NCBI GenBank assembly: GCA_017996845.1
Contig: JAGOGF010000002.1
Span: 12,749-76,748, forward strand
DNA length: 64,000 nucleotides
Reading direction: 5' to 3'
DNA from: Butyrivibrio sp.
GTDB lineage: Bacteria > Bacillota_A > Clostridia > Lachnospirales > Lachnospiraceae
The translations under genes and the position numbers were made by a program. The notes beneath the pieces are model-generated. The model did not search any database. It had not been told where the DNA came from and saw only the letters and a program-made list of their open reading frames with translations. Below are positions 8,002 through 17,288 of this stretch, in pieces (the stretch's first letter is position 1; each line of letters opens with the position of its first letter).

Positions 8002-9051
8002 ATGCGGCTGAGTGTAATCGTGCCGGTTTATAATATGGCAGAGGGAGAAAAACTGCAGTTTTGTCTGGATTCTCTGGTACATCAGACACTTCCGGAAGGA
8101 AGCTATGAAATTATAGCAGTAGATGACTGCTCAACAGACGGCTCCATGGCAATCATGCAGGAATATGCAGAACAGTATCCGGATAGATTTAAAGCAGTAC
8201 ATTCTCCTGTTAATCATCATCAGGGAGGTGCCAAGAATATCGGTCTTTCTATGGCGAAGGGAGACTGGATCGGCTTTATCGATGCAGATGACTGGGTAAC
8301 ACCGGATTATTATGAGAGACTTTTGAACCGGGCAGTGGAGACCGGTGCAGATATGGTGGGCTGCGACTATAGTCTGACAGATGAGCATAGTATGAAGGTC
8401 GGTAAAATTGTCAGTAATAATACGCAGGAACAGGTTGGAGTAATGAATACGGAGAAATACCGTAAACTCTTATTGGATACAGGAAGCCTTGTCGTCAAGA
8501 TCTATAAGAGGTATATTATTTTTGGCGAACAGAACGACGGAACATTTCAGAAAATTTTTCCGGAAGATATTTTTTATGAAGACAATGCCGTCAGTAATAC
8601 ATGGATGCTTCGGGTAAAACATTTTGAATATATTGCTGAACCGTTGTACTATTATTATCAGCATGCAGAATCGACGGTGCACACCATTTCAGAAAAAAAT
8701 CTGCAGGATCGGATAACGGCCGGCAGAATGCTTTTGACACAGGCACGTACCTATGGATATCTGGAAACATATCGTTTGGAAATTGAGTTCATGTATACCG
8801 TTCTGTTTTATATAAACACTCTTTTTTCTGCTATGCCGAAAGCTTCAAATATCCATAAATGTTATAAATTTTGCAGGGATCTGGGGAAAGAAATGAAGGA
8901 GACATTTCCGGCATTTCAGGACAATCCCTATTATCAGCAGCGGATTCATCCGGAAGAAAAAAAACTGATTGCCATGCAAATGCATTCACATCTGAAATTT
9001 TACGGTTACTACAGATTGCTCTGGTTTTACCGGGGTCTGAGAAAGAAATAG
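8002..9051 (+). CDS. Family 2 glycosyltransferase
   Basis: The 349-residue protein opens with the GT-A signature LSVIVPVYNMAEG. It has VDDCSTDGS near residue 41 and the metal-binding DADDW at residues 94-98, followed by a C-terminal region of about 150 residues rich in Tyr, Phe and Lys with no membrane helix. It is probably a cytoplasmic retaining-fold GT2 acting on a lipid-linked acceptor. The sugar is unknown. GGGAGG six bases upstream fixes the start. It sits between the ATP-grasp/PLP pair and the sialyltransferase-like gene, so it may build the acceptor for pseudaminic acid. Confidence 0.88.
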   Translation: MRLSVIVPVYNMAEGEKLQFCLDSLVHQTLPEGSYEIIAVDDCSTDGSMAIMQEYAEQYPDRFKAVHSPVNHHQGGAKNIGLSMAKGDWIGFIDADDWVTPDYYERLLNRAVETGADMVGCDYSLTDEHSMKVGKIVSNNTQEQVGVMNTEKYRKLLLDTGSLVVKIYKRYIIFGEQNDGTFQKIFPEDIFYEDNAVSNTWMLRVKHFEYIAEPLYYYYQHAESTVHTISEKNLQDRITAGRMLLTQARTYGYLETYRLEIEFMYTVLFYINTLFSAMPKASNIHKCYKFCRDLGKEMKETFPAFQDNPYYQQRIHPEEKKLIAMQMHSHLKFYGYYRLLWFYRGLRKK

Positions 9052-9057
9052 AAATAT

Positions 9058-10179
9058 ATGCATGAAAGAATTTATGTGTGCCATACCTTTTACCATGTGT
9101 ATGTAGCATGTCTTAAGGAATTTCACAGGATACATCAGGCAGAAAGTACCGAAAAAAGTGGTGCAGGCAGCGGTAAAGGGGCAGGCCGCGCAACACTTGT
9201 ATTGTCTGCAATGTCCAATCATTTTGACACCATGATCCAGAGAGCCAGGGAATGCGGACTTTTTGAGGAAGTAATTGAATTTGATGAAAAAGAGGATACT
9301 TTTTTTTCAGAACTGAAACCATTGCGTACCAATACCGGGAATCTGGTGCACAATATGTTCAATCGAATCCGTTTCTGCAGGAGATTTGCGCAGCTGCAGG
9401 AGAAGTATATTCCGGTGAACTTCCGCTTATATCGGGATATTTACGTATTCTGTGATTCCGATCCGATCGGATACTATCTGAATTACAGAAAGATACCGTA
9501 TCATGCATTGGAAGATGGTCTCAATTGTATCAAATATGGAGACACTGCCAGATTTGACAACAATGGACACTTTGCTTTTAAAGCATGGCTGGCCTCTACC
9601 GGTCTGATTTTTATACAGAATGGATACGGCAGATACTGTATGGATATGGAAGTAAACGATATTGCACTCTTGGATTACCCGTGTGACAAATATATTGAGC
9701 AGCCCAGAGAAGAACTGGTCAGAGAACTGACGCAGGCAGATAAGAATCTGATGCTGAAGCTGTTTATTTCTAATCTGGATGCACTGCAGCGCAAGCTGGA
9801 AGAAGGAAAAGACAGAGCAAGGGTGCTGATTCTTTCAGAGCCGCTTTGTGACCTCAAAACGCGGGAACAGATTTTCCATGATCTGGTACAGCTATATGGA
9901 ATGGTAAACGGACAGCCCGCTGTTGTGATGATCAAGCAGCATCCGAGAGATTATCTGGATTATCGAAAACTTTTTCCGGATGTGATTCTGCTGGATGGTA
10001 CTTTTCCGATGGAAATGCTGAATTTCATACCTGGGCTGAGGTTTTCCAGACTGGTGTCTGTATATACGGTGGTGGATTCCATTCATTTTGTGGATGAAAA
10101 GATATTTCTGGGTGATGACTTCATGGATCGGTATGAAGCACCGGAGATTCATAGGATCAATGAACAGATCAAAGCATAA
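9058..10179 (+). CDS. Sialyltransferase-motif protein, candidate pseudaminyltransferase
   Basis: This 373-residue protein has no obvious membrane helix. It shows the short motifs known from bacterial CMP-sialic-acid transferases (GT52/GT80-like): an acidic pair plus Gly in ALEDGLN (Glu152, Asp153, Gly154), a His-Pro in IKQHPRDY (295-296) and a downstream Ser in LVSVY (Ser334). In those families the acidic residue is the general base, and HP and Ser bind the CMP part. Lying behind pseF, pseI and pseG and before a flippase, the natural donor is CMP-pseudaminic acid. A low-complexity insert (KSGAGSGKGAG, about residues 33-43) is odd. The call rests on short motifs and context; an unrelated GT-B enzyme remains possible. 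Confidence 0.6.
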   Translation: MHERIYVCHTFYHVYVACLKEFHRIHQAESTEKSGAGSGKGAGRATLVLSAMSNHFDTMIQRARECGLFEEVIEFDEKEDTFFSELKPLRTNTGNLVHNMFNRIRFCRRFAQLQEKYIPVNFRLYRDIYVFCDSDPIGYYLNYRKIPYHALEDGLNCIKYGDTARFDNNGHFAFKAWLASTGLIFIQNGYGRYCMDMEVNDIALLDYPCDKYIEQPREELVRELTQADKNLMLKLFISNLDALQRKLEEGKDRARVLILSEPLCDLKTREQIFHDLVQLYGMVNGQPAVVMIKQHPRDYLDYRKLFPDVILLDGTFPMEMLNFIPGLRFSRLVSVYTVVDSIHFVDEKIFLGDDFMDRYEAPEIHRINEQIKA

Positions 10180-10215
10180 TAACAGGAAACTGAATGTAAT
10201 CGGATAAGGTGGTCT

Positions 10216-11976
10216 ATGCGTAAAATTTATAGGAAAATGATGGTACTTCTGGATCAGAAACAGAAGGGACAGATGATAGGAATTGTATTTATGATGCTGA
10301 TCGGGGGAATCCTGGAATCACTTGGTATTTCACTGATCGTGCCGGTCATGACGGTCGTCATTGATCCCGGTGCTGTACAGAGCAGCAAATATCTGAGCGT
10401 GATCTATAACGGACTGCATCTGACAAGTACGACCGAGTTTGCCGCGCTGATTATGGTGACACTGATCATGGTTTTTGTGGTCAAGAATATTTTTCTGTAT
10501 TTTATGAATGTAATGCAGCTGAAATTTGTTTATACCAATCAGTTTGCAACCTCACAGCGCATGATGATCAATTTCATGAAAAGACCTTATGAATATTATC
10601 TGAATGCGGATACTTCCATTATTCAGCGTAATATTACATCAGATGTCAATAACATGTATGGACTGATTCTGAGCTGCCTGCAGCTCATCAGTGAGATCAT
10701 TGTTTTTGTATGTCTGGTTGGAATTCTGCTGATTCAGGATGTAAAGATGACATCTTTCATTGCGGTACTTCTTGTTTCGGTTCTTCTGATCATCAAATAT
10801 ATTATCAAACCTGTCATGATCAAGGCAGGGCAGGATAATCAGGATTTTTACAGTGGATTATACAAGTGGATCGATGAATCCGTGACGGGCATCAAAGAAA
10901 TTAAAATATCCGCGAAGGAAAATTATTTCATAAACGGGTACGGAAAATGCGGTGCCGGTTATGTAAATGCCGTACAGAAATATAATCTGTATAATTCTAC
11001 ACCGCGTCTTCTGATTGAAACAGTCAGTATTGCAGGTATGGTGGGGTACATGCTTTTTGTGATGCTCAACGGAACCGACATGACACATATGCTGCCACAG
11101 ATAACAGTTCTTGCAGCAGCAGCAGCAAGACTTCTGCCCAGCGCAAACCGAATTAATAATTATCTGACATCCATTGCATATTTTGAGCCGTTTTTCCTCA
11201 ATGTCAGTGACAATCTGCAGATGGAGATTCATGACGATCAGGTCAGTTATGATCCGACTGCTTATCAGGTCAGTTCGGAAGTTGAGAAGCTTCCTGTTAC
11301 GAGAGAGATTGCACTCAAAAATATCACCTATAAATACCCCAATTCACAGACGTATGTGCTGGATCATGCGAATATGACGATTCCGGTTGGTAAATCAGTG
11401 GGAATTGTTGGTACCTCCGGAGCAGGAAAAACAACAATTGTGGATGTAATGCTGGGACTTTTAAAGGCAGAAAAAGGAGAGATTCTGGCAGATGGGGTTG
11501 AGGTGCGTGATCACTATCAGTCCTGGCTGAAAAATATCGGCTATATTCCGCAGACAATCTTTATGATCGATTCTACCATTCGAAAGAATGTTGCTTTTGG
11601 CTATCCGGATGATCAAATTAATGACGATAAGGTATGGCAGGCACTCAAAGAAGCTCAGCTGGATGAATATGTCAGGGGACTTCCGGAAGGGCTGGATACC
11701 AAAATCGGAGAAAGAGGAATCCGTTTATCCGGCGGGCAGCGTCAGAGAATCGGTATTGCAAGGGCTCTGTTTGAAGACCCGGAAGTACTGGTACTGGATG
11801 AAGCAACTTCGGCACTTGATAATGAAACGGAGGCAGCAATCATGGATTCCATCAATCGTTTGCATGGACGCAAAACGCTGATCATTATTGCACACCGCCT
11901 GCAGACAATTGAAAAGTGCGATATAGTATACCGCGTACGTGGCGGACAGGTAGTAACCGACCGTGCACTGAAGTAA
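10216..11976 (+). CDS. ABC exporter (permease-ATPase fusion), PglK-like flippase
   Basis: The 586-residue half-transporter has an N-terminal six-helix domain (about residues 15-310) and a C-terminal ATPase. The ATPase carries Walker A GTSGAGKTT (about 399-407), signature LSGGQRQRIGIARAL (about 504) and Walker B VLVLDEATSALD (about 524). A homodimer would form the full pump. PglK-type proteins flip undecaprenyl-pyrophosphate oligosaccharides, and no Wzx is seen in the window, which supports that role for the pse-containing glycan. It is a close paralogue of the protein at 50773: the segments from LPEGLDTKIG to the end are nearly superimposable. It is the last gene before the long non-coding gap and so probably ends the operon. 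Confidence 0.85.
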   Translation: MRKIYRKMMVLLDQKQKGQMIGIVFMMLIGGILESLGISLIVPVMTVVIDPGAVQSSKYLSVIYNGLHLTSTTEFAALIMVTLIMVFVVKNIFLYFMNVMQLKFVYTNQFATSQRMMINFMKRPYEYYLNADTSIIQRNITSDVNNMYGLILSCLQLISEIIVFVCLVGILLIQDVKMTSFIAVLLVSVLLIIKYIIKPVMIKAGQDNQDFYSGLYKWIDESVTGIKEIKISAKENYFINGYGKCGAGYVNAVQKYNLYNSTPRLLIETVSIAGMVGYMLFVMLNGTDMTHMLPQITVLAAAAARLLPSANRINNYLTSIAYFEPFFLNVSDNLQMEIHDDQVSYDPTAYQVSSEVEKLPVTREIALKNITYKYPNSQTYVLDHANMTIPVGKSVGIVGTSGAGKTTIVDVMLGLLKAEKGEILADGVEVRDHYQSWLKNIGYIPQTIFMIDSTIRKNVAFGYPDDQINDDKVWQALKEAQLDEYVRGLPEGLDTKIGERGIRLSGGQRQRIGIARALFEDPEVLVLDEATSALDNETEAAIMDSINRLHGRKTLIIIAHRLQTIEKCDIVYRVRGGQVVTDRALK

Positions 11977-11978
11977 AG

Positions 11979-12151
11979 TTTTGCGAAAGTGTCCGGGGCA
12001 GCGGGTGGAATCCGCACCGGCGCCGCGCTTTCGCTCTGTCGTACATCACAGCGGTACATAACGCTGCAGAATACGCAGCGTAAGTACCGGTGCGTACGAA
12101 AGGGCGCCTTGTGTGGATTTCCACCCGCTGCCCCTTCGGATATTGCAAAAG
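11979..12151 (+). repeat. Long-stem structured element, copy A
   Basis: A 170-base imperfect palindrome right after the ABC gene. The outer arms pair over about 45 bases: GGGGCAGCGGGTGG on the left matches CCACCCGCTGCCCC at 12121-12134, and TTTTGC near 11979 matches GCAAAA at 12145. Inside lies a nested hairpin: GCGGTAC (12051-12057) against GTACCGG (12084-12090), then a 7-bp stem 12061-12067 with 12075-12081. The same core occurs inverted at 12501-12641. It may work as a bidirectional terminator, a structured RNA, or a small non-autonomous mobile element. Confidence 0.7.
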
Positions 12152-12500
12152 GGGGACGCAGGCGCCTTCGGCTGTGCTGATTGGCGAGAAATTATTATTT
12201 AGGGATGAAGAGCTTTAAAAATTGATCCATACCGGTTGGAAAGGTCGGAAGAAGCTTGTTTGTAATGGCGGACGATTTGAGAAGGATAGGGAGAGATTTA
12301 TGACACAGAAAAATTTTGATGTGTATAAAATGAATTTCAATCTCCTAAATGTGATCGTGCAATAAGAGATACTTAAATAAACAGATAGTTGTAAGATAAA
12401 AAATGATGTGGATAAAAAAAGTATATGATTGATGTATAAACAGGATGGCTTTCTGATATCGATATTTGTGCTGTGTGAGCGTGGTTCAGTATGTATGAAG
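12152..12500. other. Spacer between the two structured elements, no confident gene
   Basis: This AT-richer stretch has stops in all frames. The only item with a ribosome-site-like sequence is the 21-codon frame at 12300. I saw no well-formed promoter, tRNA or gene remnant that I could name. Confidence 0.5.
12300..12365 (+). CDS. Possible 21-residue peptide, doubtful
   Basis: ATG at 12300 is preceded by AGGGAGAG with plausible spacing and followed by 21 codons to TAA (start MTQKNFDVYKMNF). I recognise no family. It might be a leader peptide, a remnant of a displaced gene, or chance. It lies between the two structured elements and 335 bases before the next gene. Confidence 0.15.
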   Translation: MTQKNFDVYKMNFNLLNVIVQ

Positions 12501-12641
12501 AGGCTTTTGGGGTGACTTATGCGGAGGGAGGCCTTGTGAGCACGCCGGTACTTGCATCGTGTTCTGTGCGATGCTAGGTACCGCTGCGATGCGAGGCAGA
12601 GCGCAAGCGTGCCGACACCGTATAAGGCACCCAAAAGCCGA
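12501..12641 (-). repeat. Long-stem structured element, copy B (inverted relative to copy A)
   Basis: An imperfect palindrome of about 140 bases. The outer arms pair near 12502-12523 (GGCTTTTGGGGTGACTTATG) and 12618-12639, with sequence unlike the arms of copy A. Read on the minus strand, the core repeats that of copy A: GCGGTAC at 12584-12578, a stem formed by 12574-12569 and 12559-12554, and GTACCGG at 12551-12545, with identical spacing. Four of the seven inner base pairs differ from copy A at both positions while keeping complementarity. Confidence 0.7.
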
Positions 12642-12699
12642 ACCAAGACTTCCGTTCAAACACGCATGGGATAATGATACAAATGATTAAGGAGGAGAA

Positions 12700-13827
12700 A
12701 TGCAGACAAAAAGACAGGCTAATTTTGAAATTTTAAGGGTACTTGCCATGATCATGGTGGTTGTACTGCATTACCTTTCACATTCGGATTCCCTTCTGGC
12801 ACTAGGTGTTCCGGAATCTTCCGTCAGAATAACAGGATCATTGATTGAATCGTTCTGTATTGTAGCGGTGAATGTATGGGTACTCATCAGCGGATATTTT
12901 CTTTCGCAGTCAGGTTTTAAACTGAAGCGTATTCTGCAGATCATCTGTGAAATCTTTTTTTATACGGCAGTGATATCACTTGTTATGCAAAGCGTCAATG
13001 TTTATCATGTTAAATCTGATGATACAATTTTTAAAAATGTACAGTACTTTTTCCCCATTGCATCCGAGCATTACTGGTTTGCAACCTCTTACGTCATGAT
13101 GTATCTGCTTTCGCCGGTAATGAACAAGGGAATAGAGTATCTGAGCAGAAAACAGCTCAAGGCTACCATTCTTGGATTATTGTTCTGGTTCTGTTTTATC
13201 AAGAGTTTTGTTCCGGTCAATTTTCCCACGGATGATTTTGGTTACGGGCTGAAGTGGTTCATGTGTCTTTATCTGATTGCTGCATATATCAGGAAATATG
13301 ATGTGCGGATTGTATCAGGATCTATCCGCAGTGCGCTTTTGTATGTGATTTCCTGCGGACTCATCTTTATGATGACATTGGGTTTGTATCTGATCAATGC
13401 ACGTACAGGCAGATTCAACTATTATTTCAGTGTAACTTCACATTACAATTTCATATTGTGCCTGACGGGAGCACTCGGTCTGTTTTCTCTGTTCCGGTAC
13501 CTGAAAGTCCGGGAAGGGATGACTGCAAGACTTGCACGGGTGGTCGCACCCCTGACGTTTGGCGTATATCTGTTTCATGAAAATCTGGAGATCCGTACCA
13601 GGTGGCTGTTCTGGATGGAAAGCCTTTTCGGACCCGTTTCAAAAACCAATCCGGGGGCATTTCTGCTGCATCTGCTGTTAAGTGTTACGGTTATTTTTCT
13701 GGCAGGTATTTTTATTGACTGGATCAGATCTGTATTTTTCGAATTCATGGCTAGACTGCTTCGCACGAGCCGTCTGATGCGATGGCTGAACAGACTGGAC
13801 AGAGAACTGCGCTTGCAGGATGACTGA
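12700..13827 (+). CDS. Acyltransferase-3 family membrane protein (OafA-like)
   Basis: The 375-residue protein has about ten membrane helices. It begins with RQANFEILRVLAMIMVVVLHY, the family's N-terminal motif in which a His follows the first helix (His24), and continues with GSLIESFCIVAVNVWVLISGY. Such proteins O-acetylate or O-acylate polysaccharides from the cytoplasmic acyl-CoA pool. There is no C-terminal SGNH domain, so it is the short form. A very strong ribosome site (AAGGAGGAG) precedes ATG 12700. Being the first gene after the structured gap, it probably opens a new transcription unit, although I could not find a convincing promoter. Confidence 0.88.
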   Translation: MQTKRQANFEILRVLAMIMVVVLHYLSHSDSLLALGVPESSVRITGSLIESFCIVAVNVWVLISGYFLSQSGFKLKRILQIICEIFFYTAVISLVMQSVNVYHVKSDDTIFKNVQYFFPIASEHYWFATSYVMMYLLSPVMNKGIEYLSRKQLKATILGLLFWFCFIKSFVPVNFPTDDFGYGLKWFMCLYLIAAYIRKYDVRIVSGSIRSALLYVISCGLIFMMTLGLYLINARTGRFNYYFSVTSHYNFILCLTGALGLFSLFRYLKVREGMTARLARVVAPLTFGVYLFHENLEIRTRWLFWMESLFGPVSKTNPGAFLLHLLLSVTVIFLAGIFIDWIRSVFFEFMARLLRTSRLMRWLNRLDRELRLQDD

Positions 13828-13839
13828 ACAGAGGTGAAT

Positions 13840-15585
13840 ATGAACATAAATATCAACAGATATTTAATATGGTATAAAAAATATCAGAAGTTTTTTGAAA
13901 AATATCTTTTTCCGCTGATTCTTTTTTTGTATCCGTTTATCGGAGTCAGACAGGGGGTTGATGTAACCGATACAACATACAGCCTTGGAAACTATCAGTT
14001 TCAGAACAGTCTGGATCAGGTATGGATGCTGGCAACCTATCTGCCCAATCTGTTGGGACATGCGCTGACGTTACTGCCGGGTGGAGATTCCATGCTGGGC
14101 ATGAATGTTTATTCCACATTTCTGATCTGTACCATGGCACTGGCTGTTTATGTCCTGCTTCAGAAATGGATTTCCTGCCGGATACTTTTTGCAGGTGAAT
14201 TTATTGCAATCAGTCTATGCTGGTGTCCAAGAGTGATTCTCTATAATTATATGACCTATCTGTTTCTGACACTTGGCACGATTATGCTGCTGTATGCACT
14301 TACAGCCCAGAAGAGGAATACCCTCTACCTTGTATGCGCAGGTTTTTTTCTGGGTTTAAATGTTATGGTACGTTTTCCGAATGTTGTAGAAGCAGGGCTG
14401 GTTCTTGCAGTATGGTTTTATGGCGGACTTGAAAAGAAAAAGATCAGACAGATTGTGAAAGAAACACTTTTATGTATGTTGGGATATCTGGTTGGCATTC
14501 TGATACCAATGATTACAATTGTTATTATATATGGAAGCAGTGCCTATTTTAATATGATTGCCGGATTGTTTGGGATGACGGCGGGCGCATCTGATTACAC
14601 TCCTGCGGGGATGCTCAGTTCGATTCTGGGTGCATACGGACATACGCTTTCCATCATGCTGGTCATGATCCCCTGCGTAATTGCCGGCATCATGATGTTT
14701 CTGTTCCGGCAAGGCAGCTGTTTACGGATCAAGAAAATTCTTTATGTGGCAGGAATTCTTGTTTTGTTTCGGTTCTTTTTTGCAAGGGGAATCATTACGA
14801 CGAACTATTTCTATTATGACTCGATGTTTCAGGCAGCCATGATGTTCCTGATTCTGGGGATAATACTCTGTGCAGTTTATAGCATCGGCTGGATGAATGG
14901 CAGCAGAGAGGAACGACTGCTGGCTTTTATATCGCTCTTATTGATATTGATTATACCGATAGGAAGCAACAATTATACCTTTCCGCTTGTAAATAATCTC
15001 TTTATAATTTCACCCGTTATATTATTGCTGTTCAGAAGAATAATACAGAAAGCAGGTGCGGTACAATTCCATTTTGCATGGAAATCAATGATTGCAGCTG
15101 TTATATTCGCACTGTTGGTACAGGGAACCTTCTTTCATTTTAATTATTCGTTTGTGGATGGTGCAGACGGGCAGGCAAGGAATACAGTTGTTACAGAAAT
15201 CCCACGCGCAAAGGGAATGGTAACCACCCGCTCCAATGCAGATTCTCTTTTGCAGCTTTATACCTTCATACAGAAAAACGGACTGCAGGATACGTCTGTG
15301 ATCCAGTTTGGAAAGGCCCCTGGAATTTGTTATCTGATGAATCTTAAACCTGCTCTTTTTTCACTTTGGCCGGATCTGGACAGTAATACAGTGGAGCATT
15401 TTGATCAGGCAATGATGAGTCTTGGTTCAAATACCAATCCCTTGATCATTGTGCACCCGGACTTTTCCGGAGAAGTGCTTGCAGAGCAGAAATATGATAT
15501 TTTATTGGACTATATGGCCAATTACGACTATAATAAGGTCTTCGAGAATGATAACTATATTGTATATCAGGCATCGAAAGAATAA
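13840..15585 (+). CDS. Large polytopic membrane protein, GT-C-like, function unknown
   Basis: This 581-residue protein has about 12 hydrophobic segments and a C-terminal extracytoplasmic part of about 140 residues starting near HFNYSFVDGADGQ. An acidic loop after the first helix (GVRQGVDVTDTTYSLGNYQF) fits the position of the catalytic Asp in GT-C transferases, so use of a polyprenyl-phosphate sugar is plausible but unproven. GAGG five bases before ATG 13840 decides the start over GTG 13834. The next gene encodes GtrA, a typical partner of such proteins. Confidence 0.75.
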   Translation: MNININRYLIWYKKYQKFFEKYLFPLILFLYPFIGVRQGVDVTDTTYSLGNYQFQNSLDQVWMLATYLPNLLGHALTLLPGGDSMLGMNVYSTFLICTMALAVYVLLQKWISCRILFAGEFIAISLCWCPRVILYNYMTYLFLTLGTIMLLYALTAQKRNTLYLVCAGFFLGLNVMVRFPNVVEAGLVLAVWFYGGLEKKKIRQIVKETLLCMLGYLVGILIPMITIVIIYGSSAYFNMIAGLFGMTAGASDYTPAGMLSSILGAYGHTLSIMLVMIPCVIAGIMMFLFRQGSCLRIKKILYVAGILVLFRFFFARGIITTNYFYYDSMFQAAMMFLILGIILCAVYSIGWMNGSREERLLAFISLLLILIIPIGSNNYTFPLVNNLFIISPVILLLFRRIIQKAGAVQFHFAWKSMIAAVIFALLVQGTFFHFNYSFVDGADGQARNTVVTEIPRAKGMVTTRSNADSLLQLYTFIQKNGLQDTSVIQFGKAPGICYLMNLKPALFSLWPDLDSNTVEHFDQAMMSLGSNTNPLIIVHPDFSGEVLAEQKYDILLDYMANYDYNKVFENDNYIVYQASKE

Positions 15586-15608
15586 AATTTCTGAATGGAG
15601 ATTTGCAG

Positions 15609-16076
15609 ATGAAAAATTTACTGGCACAGATTGCAAAGTTTGGAATTGTAGGAGTGCTTTGCTTTTTTATTGATTTCGGATTATATACAATTTCAAATGT
15701 TATTTTCAGAATAACCGGTTTTGCAGCAGCTTTTAATGACTATTATCTGATTGCCGGACTGATCGGCTTCTCTGTTTCCATGATTGTGAACTATCTGCTT
15801 AGTATGAAATATGTATTTGAAAGAAGAGATAATCTCAGCAGACACAGAGAATTTGTTATTTTTTTCATACTCAGTCTGATTGGTATGGGAATTAATGAAA
15901 TCGTACTTTATGTGGGAATTGACATGATTTATCAGCATTGGAACTGGATGAGAAGTTGGATGAGCAGTGGTCTTGCGGAGACCTTTTTCAAACTTGCGGC
16001 AACCGGAATTGTTATGGTCTATAATTTCATTTCCAGAAAGATCTTTCTGGAAAAAAAACCGGAAGTTCAGTTATAA
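15609..16076 (+). CDS. gtrA: GtrA-family membrane protein
   Basis: The 155-residue protein has four predicted helices and the family pattern: IAKFGIVGVLCFFIDFGLY at the start and VNYLLSMKYVFERR before the central loop. GtrA-type proteins are thought to move polyprenyl-phosphate-linked sugars across the membrane for decoration of O-antigens, teichoic acids or arabinogalactan. A GtrB-like synthase lies at 19811 and GT-C-like proteins at 13840, 17289 and 20772, so the parts of a three-component system are present. GGAG eight bases before ATG 15609 sets the start. Confidence 0.9.
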   Translation: MKNLLAQIAKFGIVGVLCFFIDFGLYTISNVIFRITGFAAAFNDYYLIAGLIGFSVSMIVNYLLSMKYVFERRDNLSRHREFVIFFILSLIGMGINEIVLYVGIDMIYQHWNWMRSWMSSGLAETFFKLAATGIVMVYNFISRKIFLEKKPEVQL

Positions 16077-16134
16077 GAGAACAGCAGAGTACAGCATATG
16101 GAATGCAGGATGGAAGCTGTAAAGGAGGCAATAT

Positions 16135-17271
16135 ATGAAGATTAATTTTAATGTTCCGCCTTTTACCGGAAAAGAAATGGATTACATCAGAGTATGTGTG
16201 GAAAATCAGAAGATATGCGGGGATGGAGAATTTACGGCAAAGGACAATGCCTGGGTGGAACAGAAAACAGGTGTCAGCAAATGTCTTTTGACAACCTCCT
16301 GTACCCATGCCACAGAACTGGCAGCACTGCTTGCAGACATAAAGGAAGGCGATGAGGTTATTATGCCCTCATTTACTTTTGTATCAACAGCAAACGCATT
16401 TGTACTTCGTGGCGCGAAGGTTGTATTCGTGGATATCAGGCCTGACACCATGAACATTGACGAAAATCTGATAGAAGCTGCCATTACGCCCAAAACACGC
16501 GCGATTGTTCCGGTACACTATGCCGGTGTGGGTTGTGAGATGGATACGATTATGGATATAGCAAAAAGACATAATCTGGTGGTAATTGAAGATGCAGCAC
16601 AGGGTGTGATGTCTACCTATAAAGGAAAGGCACTTGGTGCAATCGGAGATTTCGGAAATTACAGTTTCCATGAGACCAAGAACTATAGTATGGGAGAAGG
16701 GGGAGCATTACTGCTTCGAGACCAGACTTATGTGGATAAAGCGATCATTATACGTGAAAAAGGTACCAATCGGACGCTTTATAAACTCGGGAAAGTGGAT
16801 AAATATTCCTGGATTATGGCAGGATCTTCCTTTTTGCCAAGTGATATGAATGCAGCATATCTTTATGCACAGCTTGAGATGGCAGATCAGATCAATGCAG
16901 ACAGACTGGATCACTGGAACCGGTATTACAGTGCACTGGAACCAATGAAAGAGGCTGGTCTGATCGAACTTCCGGTTGTTCCAAAGGAATGTGTGCATAA
17001 TGCGCATATGTTTTATATTAAAACAAAGGATTTTGAAGAAAGAGCCGGTCTGATTGATTATCTGAAAGGCCATGAGATTCTCCCGGCTTCTCATTATATT
17101 CCGCTTCACAGTTCTACAGCTGGAGTCAGATACAGTACATTCTTTGGGGAAGACAGATATACGACAAAAGAAAGCGAGCGGCTTCTGCGTTTGCCAATGT
17201 ATTATAAGCTTACCAATGATGATCTGGACGAAGTTGTATGTCGTGTAAAGGAATATTATCATTTTAACTGA
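16135..17271 (+). CDS. wecE: dTDP-4-amino-4,6-dideoxygalactose transaminase, WecE/RffA-like
   Basis: A DegT/DnrJ/EryC1 aminotransferase of 378 residues. INFNVPPFTGKEMDYI at the N-terminus and the motif SFHETKNYSMGEGG, with the PLP lysine at Lys182, match the WecE/RffA branch, which uses dTDP-4-keto-6-deoxyglucose and glutamate to form dTDP-Fuc4N. VIEDAAQGV supplies the acidic residue for the cofactor. The dTDP-glucose enzymes RmlA and RmlB are not in the window and would have to lie elsewhere. The GNAT at 19200 could acetylate the product. AAGGAGG precedes the start. Confidence 0.85.
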   Translation: MKINFNVPPFTGKEMDYIRVCVENQKICGDGEFTAKDNAWVEQKTGVSKCLLTTSCTHATELAALLADIKEGDEVIMPSFTFVSTANAFVLRGAKVVFVDIRPDTMNIDENLIEAAITPKTRAIVPVHYAGVGCEMDTIMDIAKRHNLVVIEDAAQGVMSTYKGKALGAIGDFGNYSFHETKNYSMGEGGALLLRDQTYVDKAIIIREKGTNRTLYKLGKVDKYSWIMAGSSFLPSDMNAAYLYAQLEMADQINADRLDHWNRYYSALEPMKEAGLIELPVVPKECVHNAHMFYIKTKDFEERAGLIDYLKGHEILPASHYIPLHSSTAGVRYSTFFGEDRYTTKESERLLRLPMYYKLTNDDLDEVVCRVKEYYHFN

Positions 17272-17288
17272 GACAAAAGAGGTAAGGA

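Noticed and set aside
12215..12646. 143-codon minus-strand open frame in the gap
   Set aside because: Its N-terminal half is the translated structured element B, and the rest has an antisense-like composition. Similarity to a frame in element A reflects the repeat, not a protein.
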